Shown: positions 21,700-33,599 of the stretch, piece by piece
How the letters are laid out: each line of letters starts with the position of its first letter
Position numbering within the stretch: position 1 is the first letter of the stretch
DNA from: Liolophura sinensis
Lineage: Eukaryota; Mollusca; Polyplacophora; Chitonida; Chitonidae
Direction of reading: 5' to 3'
Length of the DNA stretch: 64,000 bases
Assembly: GCF_032854445.1 (NCBI RefSeq)
Contig: NC_088303.1
Span: 30,323,501-30,387,500 of the forward strand
Notes under the pieces: model-generated
Told to the model about the DNA's origin: nothing
The model's input: only the letters and a program-made list of their open reading frames with translations
The model's database searches: none
Made by a program: the position numbers and the translations under genes

Positions 21700-23400
21700 T
21701 ATGCCTCCAGACAGGCAGAGTTCCTGCCCTATTGTGGACTCTCACGAAATGGCTTCCAGTGTTTTTGTACTGTTCTGATCACTCCAGTTGCTTCGCTTAA
21801 CCAGTCTGACCACTTCAAATATCAATGCATTCCTACCCGGATTTCTCATGTACGCGTAACTCGAACCGTAGATCGGTGAACAATTCAGCCGTAGCACACG
21901 GTTTAAATACGCCACCACTGTTTGCCAACAACTACGTAAGATTGTTCTCCAGTCTATGCAAAGCACTAAGAACTACTTGTACAGATATTCCCTATATAGA
22001 TTCCATATAGATGGATTTTCTTTGCTGTAATCTTTTGGATCTTACTGAATTTCGCTAACGGATAGAATATAAACTTAGCTGGCTACGACATGGGTGTAAT
22101 GAGATCAAATTCATCTTGTTGTAAGTGATCAGATATCGATCACAGTGGAAACGCTACATTGATTTATATCGCTGAGACGTTTGTTTTTTATGTATTAATG
22201 ATCGCATGACTATACTGATAGGCTACAAAATGGCAATACTGATGAAACTTGTTTTACAAAGCTGCAGTAAACCGTTCATTGACTTATCGCGCCCCCAAAG
22301 CTGTACTTAGATGAGTAGTTAACTTCTTAATGGTGTAAACTAATGGAATACCGATAAAAGTCCGAAGTGGGACATATTACGTCATTTGAATGACACTGGG
22401 CATTCCACTACAGCGTAAACAGCGCAATGTCACAATGGGTAGACCAAATACGTCACAGATAATACCGCTACACGCAACATGTTTGGGGTCGTAAAACAAA
22501 AGACTTGTGACGGGCAAGTCCCAATTCATACTAGCGCCACCTGCTGTGAGAAGAAAACCGCTCGGTATTCCATAAATGTCACTTCAGGTCAATCGATGGG
22601 AATACATGGAGGAAGGTTTACGGCCTCCAACACACCTTTAACCAGAAAGGCGATCAAGTATAAACAGGTTAACATACCTACTCTGTGTCACTAACTTTGT
22701 CTTATGCTGAAACTCTTATGTAATTAAAATCGTCATAATAACTCAATATTTGAACATTTATATCATGCCATGGCTAGGAGATTTTATTTACACTATCTGA
22801 AAACCATGATGGCAATAAAGGAAATGAAAGATTATAAAACTTGCTACCCGTATGTTATAAAGTAATTTGTGTCGCCCTCCGTCAAAACATGTTGAACACC
22901 GCCTAATATCCAGCATGTCAGTGTGTTTTTTAGTAATTCTGACATCACACGAGGCAATGGGTTCTAGCCGTCGAAACTGACCTTATGGGCTTAAACATTA
23001 TGAATTAGAAAAGGTGTTCTAACTTCAATTTCCTTACATATATACTTCCAACATATCCTTTTGTAGGGCTAGTGTCGTTACGTGTCATGTACTAAGGTAA
23101 TTTTGGTAGCGAGTATGACTGATTTCATAGACAATTGTATATAGGCGACTCGCTAAAAGAAACAGACTATAGTACAAAACAGCAGGTGAAAACTGCACAT
23201 GAAGTGGGCGTGAGGTGGGTGGTTAGCACATTCTGGTATACGCAATTCTGTCGTTATTCTTTGTTTCAGTATATATTGTGGTTTTGATCATAGTATAAAT
23301 AATTGCTCCTTACGATGGTGTAATAAATGTTGAAATATTGAGTTATCAATAGATTTAACTTTCGGAGTTGCATTAATTTGTTTTGTCAAATAGGCTATTT
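21700..23400. other. Region upstream of the ABCG gene: no gene recognised
   Basis: Should hold the ABCG promoter and possibly a non-coding first exon. I see no strong TATA box or CpG-rich stretch and no coding region with recognisable similarity. Confidence 0.4.
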
Positions 23401-23404
23401 TGTC

Positions 23405-23680
23405 CAATTGAAAATTTACGGCTTCGGTGGCTTTATTGTTAGATCGCCTGCCTCGAAGTCGGAAAACCGAAGATCAGCTGTGAGACTTTAAATATGGTAT
23501 TTGTTGCTACCTCGATCGTTTGGCGCTCCTCACTGAAAGGTTAAAGCAAGGAAACAGGACTGGGTGCCCGATGTAAGTGTAATGTGACTGTGTGGGGTGT
23601 CTTTAACATGATAGTTCAGTGGCGACATGGACTCGCCCTGCCCCAAGATATTTTACATTATATGTAAAAAATTCTGGTCG
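23405..23680 (+). repeat. SINE family C
   Basis: Head GGCTTCGGTGGCTTTATTGT, body with AAAGCAAGGAAACAGGACTG and AATGTGACTGTGTGGGGTG. A partial second copy is at 32705-32830 (AAAGCAAGGAAATAGAATTA), and a minus-strand copy lies at 52560-53392. Confidence 0.7.
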
Positions 23681-23944
23681 TCACATGACTGAAAACTGTT
23701 AATTGAATTTGACGTAAAACTCCAAGCACACATTTCCTGTAAAACAAGTCGATTTAAAGCTGTGTAAAAAGCGTTGTTATACGCTGCAGTGTTTGTGATC
23801 TACCTGTTTGAAACAACAACGACCACAGCTATACAGAAACAGTGATGCATTGCAATATAAATATAATTATGTTAAATATAATACATAAAATATAGCTTCA
23901 TTTAGGTAAGTTATGATCCTTGTATTCTGGTCCTTCAAAACTGA

Positions 23945-24005
23945 CAGCCGCCGTCGTGTTAGTGAAATACTCCTGAGTACAGCAAAAACACTCATTAAAT
24001 AAATC
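23945..24005 (+). repeat. SINE family A tail fragment
   Basis: GCCGCCGTCGTGTTAGTGAA to CATTAAATAAATC. Diverged. Confidence 0.65.
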
Positions 24006-24607
24006 AAAACTAACCGATTTTTCCATAATAAATTAGGCTCCGAAACATTCATTCTTATTAATACCAGTCGTCAACCATGCAAAATCGACGCTCCGTGTTA
24101 AAAAATATATAGCAAGATCAATTTCCGCAGTGATATTCAGAACAAAGCAGTCCAAAACTATCGGGAAGTTTATACCCACTTCACAACGATGATGGAAAGA
24201 CGCAATGACTGATTATAGAGTTTTACTGTTTATATACCTATATGTATTATTTCGTATACGTGCATATTTCTGAGGATTGGTGTCTTATGTTGTTTTGAAA
24301 GTTGGAACGCCCCTTCATGTTTTACGGATGATATACTTCGATGATTGTTTATTTCTCGCACCTTCCCTGCAAGCATTTTAGACATTCCTTTGGGAACTGA
24401 TTTTTTCATGTTGGTATGTCTGTGGGTTTTGAACCTACACCCATTCGAGTCTTCAAGTGATATACAAATGTTGGATTTTACGCTTAGATTTTACTGGTTG
24501 AAGGGTGATCCATACCAGAAAGTTGTAGCTGGTTTGATAGCTTTCTGGACTCATGTGATCTAGCCTGAATAGAAGTCCTTTTCAGATGTACGGCCCTGAA
24601 CACACAA

Positions 24608-24850
24608 TACCAGTGTGCGAGCGAAGCGCAATGACTCATCTATAGGAGCCTCTCACCAATGCTGTCACTGTGAGTCCTTGCACCTCTTGTTCGCTTCCTC
24701 TCCGACCATACGTGGCAAGGTCTGGCAGCAACCTGGAAGTGGTCGTGGATTTCCTCCCGACCTCTGCCCGGTTTCCTCCTACCATAATGCTGGCCGCCGT
24801 TATGTAAGTGAAATTTTCTTAAGTATGGCGTAAAACATCAATCAAATAAG
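24608..24850 (+). repeat. SINE family A, nearly full length
   Basis: Starts within the tRNA head (GCGAGCGAAGCGCAATGACT), has CTCACCAATGCTGTCACTGT and the tail AAAACATCAATCAAATAAG. Confidence 0.85.
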
Positions 24851-25085
24851 AAAATTAACGCCATCTTCTTTGGCTATCATTTGAACGAGCCAATTTACAT
24901 GACTGGCTAAAAACAGATGTCATTTAACCCAAAAATACACCCCCTTTTTCTCGCGTTTTGTTTTTTGTTTTGTCATTATTTGTTTGAAAAGACAGACCCA
25001 TTTGTCACGTGACCCATACGTATCAGGCCGTATGTTAAATCTTTAGACTGATCCCACGAACTGATCCTAAGGCTATCTGAGCTAT

Positions 25086-25372
25086 CGTGAGTGAGTTAGT
25101 TCTTGGGGTTTAACGTCGTACTCAACAATTTTTCAGTCAAATGAAGACGAAGAAATCCTTAGAGTGCATGTAATGCGCCTCCTTGTTACAGGACGGATTT
25201 CCACCGCTCTTTTATCTAGTGGTGCTTCATTGAGACGCCTTACCGAAGGCAAGTAAGCCAACCCGCCCGAGCCATTATACTGATACGGGTCAACCAGCCC
25301 CTTAATGCTGAACGCCAAGCGAGGAAGTTACAACTTCGTCTTTTAAGGTCTTAGGTGTGACTCGACCCACTC
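25086..25372 (-). repeat. SINE family B, body and tail
   Basis: GTGAGTGAGTTAGTTCTTGG to TAGGTGTGACTCGACCCACT; the end of the tRNA head is missing. Confidence 0.85.
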
Positions 25373-26018
25373 TGAGCTATAGGCCTACACTTGCTTGAGG
25401 CAGCGATAAAACTGAAGCGAGGACGAGACATTCCGTACAGGTACCGTCCCTTCAGGCTATTGCTACAATGTTTACGTGTTCATTACATCACACAACTAAT
25501 AATCAGCAGACTGAAAAAAACCTCTGAGGATTGAACAGAGCTGAGCAAGCCCTGAGGATTGTCGAGTGTACAGCATTCAACTTGGATTTCATTGTGTGGT
25601 AACCTCATTTTATAGCTGATGCACTACATTCAGGTGATAAAAAACACATCGCGAAATGTGCAAGTTTCTACAAATAACTGCATTGTGAGCATACGCAGGT
25701 GTAAATTGCTGAAAGACATTTATTTGTTTGTTTAATGACTTATTTGTGTGGTTACTTTGATGAATGTATATGGTGACTTACATTCATGACCTCTGCAGTT
25801 GGTGTAAGTCAAAGTGATGTGGGTTAAATTCATTTTTTTTTTTACATAAAAGTGATTTGTATAATTATGGCTTAACGCTACAACTGAATATTTGATTTCT
25901 GTGTGTTTGTCTGACCTATACAACAAAGCACTCATATTTAAGCTAGTTTTGTTTAACAACAGCTCTATTCCATCTGTCCTCGCCTGTTATTTAAGATCTA
26001 TAGACCAGCTAAGCAGCA

Positions 26019-26203
26019 TGTCTTCCTCTACGGTCGTACATGGGAAGGCCTGCAGCAACCTGCGAATGGTCGTGTGTTTCCCCGGCCTCTACCCGTTTTC
26101 TTCCCACCATAATTCTGGTCGCCGTCGTATAAGCTAAATATTCTTAGTTCGGCGTGAAAAAAAACAAACATTCAAATAAATAAATAAATAAATAAATAAA
26201 TCG
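26019..26203 (+). repeat. SINE family A, 5'-truncated
   Basis: TCTTCCTCTACGGTCGTACA to (AAAT)n. Tail has a diverged GTTCGGCGTGAAAAA. Confidence 0.8.
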
Positions 26204-26339
26204 AACAATGAAAAACGAATGCCTTGCTTAACTTCTACATTGCCAGCATGATATTCGAGATTACAACACCGATCAAGCAAATAAATAAAAATATATCACG
26301 GTTATACAGAGGATGAAGACCTTGTCTGACATTTATTTA

Positions 26340-26545
26340 TGATCTATATTTATATATGAACCCATGAAACTCACCGCGAGTTTGTCTCTATGGATAATTA
26401 GTGTCTATATTTATATATGAACCCATGAAACTCACCGCGAGTTTGTCTTTATGGATGGTTAGTGTCTATATTTATATATGAACCCATTAAACTCACCGCG
26501 AGTTTGTCTTCATGGTTGGTTAGTGTCTATATTTATACTCATGAA
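26340..26545. repeat. 61-bp tandem repeat, 3.4 copies
   Basis: GTCTATATTTATATATGAAC with CTCACCGCGAGTTTGTCT repeats at 26344, 26405 and 26466; the last copy decays. Confidence 0.93.
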
Positions 26546-27029
26546 CCTACAAAACCAACCGATGTGGTTTAAGTGAAATATTCCTGAATATGGCGTTACA
26601 CCTAAAGATGCAAATTTTATTTTCCTCAGTATTTCATGCAATGCGTCTTACACCATCTCACTATATTATGTAATTGATGCTCAACAATGCTTGCCTTTCT
26701 GCTAATTTATCATGCTTCGTTTTGTCATAAATACCTGCATGCATTTTAAAGCTACACAGCTATGCATATATTCTTTAATTTACGTATTTCTTTACTTTAC
26801 GTATTTCCTGACGATAAATATAGTAGCCGAAATATAGATTAATAACGATAACTTCAATATTCGATGTTACTTTCAATTTGTTTCATGTAAAACTCATCTG
26901 TGGGTGACTGGACTCTCGTTTTTCACAGGAAATGAAAAGTATTGATGTAGGTTGGTGATATTAATTCAGAACTTGTTATTGATACTCACCGAATATCATC
27001 GTGATAAAGTTTGTGAAAACCGCTGAGAA

Positions 27030-29960
27030 TTTCAGCGTGAGTAAGTGTGTCAAAGACGCTCTAAATAAGTGTCAATGGTTGTGTGAATTCGCATCACTGA
27101 ATGTGTCAGTGATTATTTAAATTCGTATTATTGAGTGTCAGTGATTCTGTTAATTCGCATGATTGAGTGTGTCAGTGATTCTGTGAAATCGTATCATTAG
27201 GTGTGTCAGTGATTTTGTAAAGTCACACGATTGAGTGAGTCAGTGATTCCGTTAATTTGCAAGATTGAGTGTGTCAGTAATTCTACGAATTCGCAAAGCT
27301 GAGTGAGTCAGTTATTCTGTAAATTCGCATGATTGAGTGAGTCAGTGATTGTGTGAAATCGCATGAATGAATGTGTCAAGGATTCTGTAAGTTCGCACGA
27401 TTGAGTGTGTCAGTGATTCTATGAATTCGCATGATTGAGTGAGAGTGATTGTGTTAATTAGCATGATTGAGTGTGTCAGTGATTCTTTGAATTTGCACCA
27501 TTGCGTGAGTCAGTGATTCAGTAAATTTTCAGAATTTAGTGTGTCAGTGATTCTATGAATTCGCATGATTGAGTAAGTCAGTTAATCTGTAAATTCGCAT
27601 GATTGAATGTGTTAAGAATTCTGTAAATTCGCATGATTGAATGTGTTAAGAATTCTGTAAATTCGTACGATTGAGAGTGTCAGTGATTTTGTGCATTTGT
27701 ACGATTAAGTGTGTCAGTGATTCTGTGAATTTGCACGATTGAGTGAGTCAGTGATTTGTGAAATTACATGGTTGTGTGTGTCAGCGACTTTGTGAATTAG
27801 CATGATTGAGTGTGTCAGTGATTCTGTGAATTCACATGACTGAGTGAGTCAGTGGATGTGTGAATTCGAATTTTTCTAGTGTGTCAGTGGTTGTGTTAAT
27901 TCGCATGATTGAGCCAGTGATTCTGTGAATTTGCACGATTGAGTGTGTCAGTGATTTTGTGAATATCACGATTAGGTAAGCCAGTGATTCTGTGAATTTG
28001 CAGGATTGAGTGTGTCAGTGATTTTGTGAATTAGCACGATTGAGTATGTCAGTGATTTTGTGAATTTGCAGGACTGAGTGTGTCACTGATTTGTGAAATT
28101 ACATGGTTGTGTGTGTCAGCGACATTGTGAATTAGCATGATTGAGTGTGTCAGTGATTCTGTGAATTCACATGACTGAGTGAGTCAGTGGATGTGTGAAT
28201 TCGAATTTTTCTGGTGTGTCAGTGGTTGTGTTAATTCGCATGATTGAGTAAGTCAGTGATTGTGTGAATTTGCACGATTAAGTGTGTCAGTAATTCTATC
28301 AATTTGCATAAATAGGTAAGTCGGTTAATCTGTAAATTAGCATGATTGAGTGAGCCAGAGACTGTGTGAAATGGCATGACTAAATATGTCATGAATTCTG
28401 TAAATTCACACGATTGAGTGTCTCAGTGATTTTCGGAATTTGCATGATTGATTGTGTCAGTGATTTTGTGAATATCACGATTAGGTAAGCCAGTGATTCT
28501 GTGAATTTGCAGGGTTGAGTGTGTCAGTGATTTTGTGAATATCACGATTAGGTAAGCCAGTGATTCTGTGAATTTGCATGATTGAGTGTGTCAGTGATTT
28601 TGTGAATATCACGATTAGGTAAGCCAGTGATTCTGTGAATTTGCATGATTGAGTGTGTCAGTGATTTTGTGAATATCACGATTAGGTAAGCCAGTGATTC
28701 TGTGAATTTGCACGATTGAGTGTGTCAGTGATTTTGTGAATATCACGATTAGGTAAGCCAGTGATTCAGTGAATTTGCAGGATTGAGTGTGTCAGTGATT
28801 TTGTGAATTAGCACGATTGAGTATGTCAGTGATTTTGTGAATTTGCAGGACTGAGTGTGTCACTGATTTGTGAAATCACATGGTTGAGTGTGTCAGCGAC
28901 ATTGTGAATTAGCATGATTGAGTGTGTCAGTGATTGTGTGAATTCGCATGGTTGAGTGTGTCAGTGATTGTGTGAACTCGCATGTTTGAGTGTGTCGGTG
29001 ATTGTGTTAAATCACATGGTTGAGTGCGTCAGTGACAGTAATTCGCATGATTGAGTGTGTCAGTGATTGTGTGAAATCACATGGTAGAGTTTGTCAGTGA
29101 TCCTGTGAAATCGCATGATTAAATGTGTCAAGAATTCTGTAAATTTGTACGAATGAGTGTGTCAGTGATACTCTGAATTTGCGTGATTGAGTGTGTCAGT
29201 AATTTTGTTAATATCACGATTAGGTAAGTCAGTGATTCTGTGAATTTGTAGGATTGAGTGTGTCAGTGATTCTGTGAATTTGCATGATTGAGTGTGTCAG
29301 TGATTTTGTGAATTAGCAGGATTGAGTGTGTCAGTGATTGTGTGAAATTACATGGTTGAGATGTCAGGGATTCTGTGAACTAGCATGTTTGAGTGTGTCG
29401 GTGATTGTGTTAAATCACATGGTTGAGTGTGTCAGTGACTGAGTAAATTCGCATGATTGAGTGAGTCAGTGATTGTGTGAAATCACAACGTAGAGTCTGT
29501 CAGTGATTCTGTGAATTCGCATGATTGAGTGTGTCAGTGATTCTATTAATTCACATAACTGAGTGAGTCAGTTATTCTGTAAATTTGCATGATTGATTTT
29601 GTCAGTGATCCTGTGAAATCGAATGATTAAATGTGTCAAGAATTCTGTAAATTCGTACGGTTGAGTGTGTCAGTGATTTTCTGAATTTGTACGATTGAGT
29701 GTGTCAGTGATTGTGTGAATTTGTATGATTGTGTGTATCAGTGATTTTGTGATTTAGCACAAATGAGTGAGTCGGTGATTGTGTGAAATCACATGGTTGA
29801 GTGTGTCAGTGACTCTGTGATTTGGCATGATTGAGTGAGTCAGTGATTCTGTGAATTCGCATGATTGTGTTTGTCAGTACTTCTTTGAATTTGCATGATT
29901 GAGTGAGTCAATGATTCTGTGAATTCGCTTGACTGAGTCAGTGTTTGTGTGAAATGTGTG
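27030..29960. repeat. 34-bp minisatellite array, about 85 copies
   Basis: Unit about 34 bp: GATTGAGTGTGTCAGTGATT + CTGTGAATTCGCAT. Copies are diverged, with higher-order structure: a segment at about 27758-27900 recurs at about 28084-28230, and a 67-bp dimer (CAGTGATTTTGTGAATATCA and GATTAGGTAAGCCAGTG) repeats about five times between 28460 and 28770. Variants with TGAGTCA (AP-1 like) occur about a dozen times. No coding content. Confidence 0.97.
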
Positions 29961-29969
29961 CCTGTAAAT

Positions 29970-31400
29970 ATTACAGTGATTAAAATATAAACACTGTGTT
30001 TTAAACATCCCGTCAACATTAGCATGATTCAAATTATATATGGTTTATTAAACAAAGGAATAGAAATTCTAATTATATCTATCGAGGTAGGACTTTTTCA
30101 TCATCGTGCTTTGGAATTTTTGTTTAATTGCATTTCATGTTTAATACTGAACGATAACTTTGTCAGTGTTGTATGGTGTACTCAACAGAACGTATAACGG
30201 GCTTGCTGTTGTGCTATTAAGACAAGGCTATTTGCGTTGTTATTTACTACCTTTACGTCATGAGGCTTGACACCAAGTGAGTATAGATAAGTACAGTTCA
30301 TATATACGGAAATATCACATGTCCATGGCTACAGGAAGGAAAGGTTCCTGTGTCCTGGGTAAAGGTGTGAGCTTACTACGCTGTAATATATAACTGTAAA
30401 CCAGCGACATTTGCGTAATGTGTAAGTAAATATGATAAACTGTGGGTAGCTTGTCATACAACACCAGTGACGTGTCTTCGCTAAATATCAAATAAAAATA
30501 CAATTCCCACAGAAACACACATATGATGTGGCCTTATACTCAGTATATAAAACTAAAAAAAAGTTTATCGGCTTTCTTAGTAGGGCGTAAAATGACAGCT
30601 GTCAAAATGACTGGGGGCGGGGAGGGGGGATCATTTTTCGGCAAGTGTTATGTAAAATGAATGAAAAACTACTGGTGTAGAGAAATACTGCGACATCATC
30701 AGTGACATGTGCAAAATAGACCGTGCACTCAGCCCATGCGGAACCCATCGTTGGGTCAAAACATAAAACGGGATATACTCAAACGTTTATATGGGAAGAT
30801 ATTGGCTTCAAACATACAAGAATGCTGAATGTATAGTTCAGAGAGTAAGGTGCGCCACTCCAAACCATCATTATGTGATCTTGTATGACGCTGGTTGCAC
30901 GGATATTACTAGCCTCCGAGCTATATATAACATATATACATTGAGATTGCTTCACGGGTGAAAAAATGTATGTATTAGTATTCAGTGACAATGACCGCCG
31001 CCTTATGAACATAATATTCTCCAGCATACACAGTTAAACGCCAATAAATCACTAAATCTGCCAGTAACATCCATGAATTTTATCCTCAATTTGTTTACGT
31101 AACTGATCATTTAGCTTTTACTAAGTTATGAACAACACAAGAAACCAGCATAATCTGCCTGAAATATGATGCTTTTTAACAGAGTTTATGGCTGACATAC
31201 AACTTTATCTATGTAAACAAGCTATGTAATATCAGGAGGCTTTTATTCCCCCTAGCCAACATGTTTGTATGAGTAAACCATACTTTCTGATGAGATATAT
31301 CCACTAAACCCAAACAAATAGTCTGCCTGGAAAATGTTGATGGACATAAATTTTCCACAATAGAAAACACATGACTATGAATACATTAATACATTGACGG
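29970..31400. other. Intergenic: nothing recognised
   Basis: AT-rich intergenic DNA. A G-rich run GGGGGCGGGGAGGGGGG at about 30612-30629 (possible G-quadruplex) is the only mark. Confidence 0.5.
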
Positions 31401-31520
31401 TGTAGTATTTTGTTGAAGGTAAATAGAAGCATTCTGAGGTCAAGTGACCTAACTTGGTGTACTATTTACAAAGCCTGTGTATTAGCAAATGGATTTAGTA
31501 ATGTGTATTGCCGTCAAAAG

Positions 31521-31830
31521 CAGGTAGGCATACCTTCCAAGATATCCCAATGCATAGTTATTACGTATACCTCTTCTGTCAACGTTTACACATCTTTGAG
31601 GTTGTTTTTGTTGTATAAAATTTTGTCAAAAACAGATAGGTATATCTCCCAAGATATCCCAATGCGTTGTTAATACGTATAGCCTTTCTGTCAATGTTTA
31701 TACATCTTACAGGGTGTCTTTACTGCGTAAAGTGTTGTCAAAAACAGGTAGGTATATCTTCCAAGATATCCCAATACGGAGTTAGTACGTATAGCCTTTC
31801 TGTCAACGCTTACACGTCATAGATGTTGAG
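31521..31830. repeat. 112-bp tandem repeat, about 2.7 copies
   Basis: CCAAGATATCCCAATGC/AC with following CTGTCAACGTTTACAC recurs at about 31521, 31633 and 31745. Confidence 0.9.
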
Positions 31831-31984
31831 ATAAAAATATATAAGAAACTGTATACAGGGAGGAAATTACTGTCTATCTTCTAATACGGCGTGTACGTTT
31901 ATTCTAAATAGCTGGAGATGCACCACTTGGTGCTTCCGCCCCCCCCCCCCCCAAAGGGTATGCAACAATGTGCAAACTGATACA

Positions 31985-32065
31985 TCCTAATTTTCCTTTA
32001 GTCTGGTGATTGGAAAACCAGAGAACGCTGGTTCAAATCCCCATCTGGTATAAGCCCCGTCACAT
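31985..32065 (+). repeat. tRNA-like SINE head remnant
   Basis: TTTAGTCTGGTGATTGGAAA and B box GGTTCAAATCC near 32031. Follows a poly-C run (31938-31953). No cloverleaf, so not called as tRNA. Confidence 0.4.
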
Positions 32066-32385
32066 TATCATTACCTCTAGATATCTAAAAATGTTTTACA
32101 GGGGAAAATTTATCATTTTTTATATTGGCACTCACTGGTAAACAGATCTGGGCATCACAGGTCTAACTTGCAATGGAAACCGCTGAAGTGTCACCTCCAA
32201 TCATAACTGGTCCATTTTGACAGTCATTTCCGCGTGCATGTATGTACCTGAAGTAAATTTGTACAATAAATACAAACTCCATATATAAATGAAAAAATAT
32301 GTACATTCAAACACCAACGTGAGAGTTTCAGGGAGGCATATAAAATCAGCATATATACATGTACGCACAGTTGTATAGCATGTAT

Positions 32386-32488
32386 ACCTCCTGGCTCTGC
32401 CAGGTTTCCTCCCACCATAATGCTGGCCGCCGTCGTAAATGTCAAATGTTCTTGAGTACGGCGTAAACCACCAATCAAATAAAGCAAA
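32386..32488 (+). repeat. SINE family A, 3' end
   Basis: CTGGCTCTGCCAGGTTTCCT to AAACCACCAATCAAATAAAG. Confidence 0.85.
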
Positions 32489-32942
32489 TGTAACACGTAC
32501 ACATGTAATATGTACGCCCCAATGAAACGTCCTAAGCAGAGCCTCACAGTTATCGTCTGCTTTACTCGCTGAGATTTTTGTTTACAAAATGGATTTTTCA
32601 AATGGCCCAGATACCAATTTTGTGGGAACACATGAAGAATGGTTGCCTTAAAACCTTGGATCAAACCCAGATAAAAGCAAACAAAGACTAGCTGGTCGCA
32701 GCAAAGACTAGCTGCTGTCTCATTTAGCGCTCAGCAATGCGAGTTTAAAGCAAGGAAATAGAATTAGTTGGCCCAGTGTTGGTACAATGTGACTGGGAGA
32801 TGTCATTTTTGGTGACTTGCCTTTCCACAAGAAAACATCCTCACAAAGAAAAATGGTGGTTCAGCGAAAGGGCAGTTCATGATGATTCAGCGAAATCAGT
32901 GATGATTCAGTCAGTGATGATTCAGTATCATCGCAGAACATT

Positions 32943-33470
32943 CAGAAAAGTCAGTGATGATTTATAGAAGCCAGTGATGATTTATAGAAGCCAGTGATGA
33001 TTTATAGAAGCCAGTGATGATGTATAGAAGCCAGTGATGATTTATAGAAGCCAGTGATGATTTATAGAAGCCAGTGATGATGTATAGAAGCCAATGATGA
33101 TTTATAGAAGTCAGCGATGATTTATAGAAGCCAGTGATGATTTATAGAAGCAAGTAATGATTTATAGAAGTCAGCGATGATTTATAGAAGCCAGTGATGA
33201 TTTATAGAAGCAAGTAATGATTTATAGAAGCCAGTGATGATTTATAGAAGCCAGTGATGATTTATAGAAGCCAATGATGATTTGTCGAAGCAAATGATGA
33301 TTCATAGAAGCCAGTGTTGATTTATAAAAGCAAGTTATGATTCATAGAAACCAGTATTGATTCATAGAAGCCAGTGATGATTTATAGAAGTCAGTGATGA
33401 TTTATAAAAGCAAGTTATGATTCATAGAAACCAGTGATGATTTACAGGATGTCAATGATGGGTTAGTCAA
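32943..33470. repeat. 20-bp minisatellite, about 26 copies
   Basis: Unit AAGCCAGTGATGATTTATAG. The first dozen copies differ only at one or two positions; the array decays to the right and passes into GTCAGTGATGGTTCTTCGAA units (33480-33600). Confidence 0.97.
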
Positions 33471-33599
33471 GTCGGCGATAATGGTGAGAAACTGGTCGTG
33501 ATTCGAAGAAGTCAGTGATGGTTCTTGGAAATCAGTGATGGTTCTTCGAAATCAATGATGGTTCTTCAAAATCACTGATGATTCATGGAAATCACTGAT

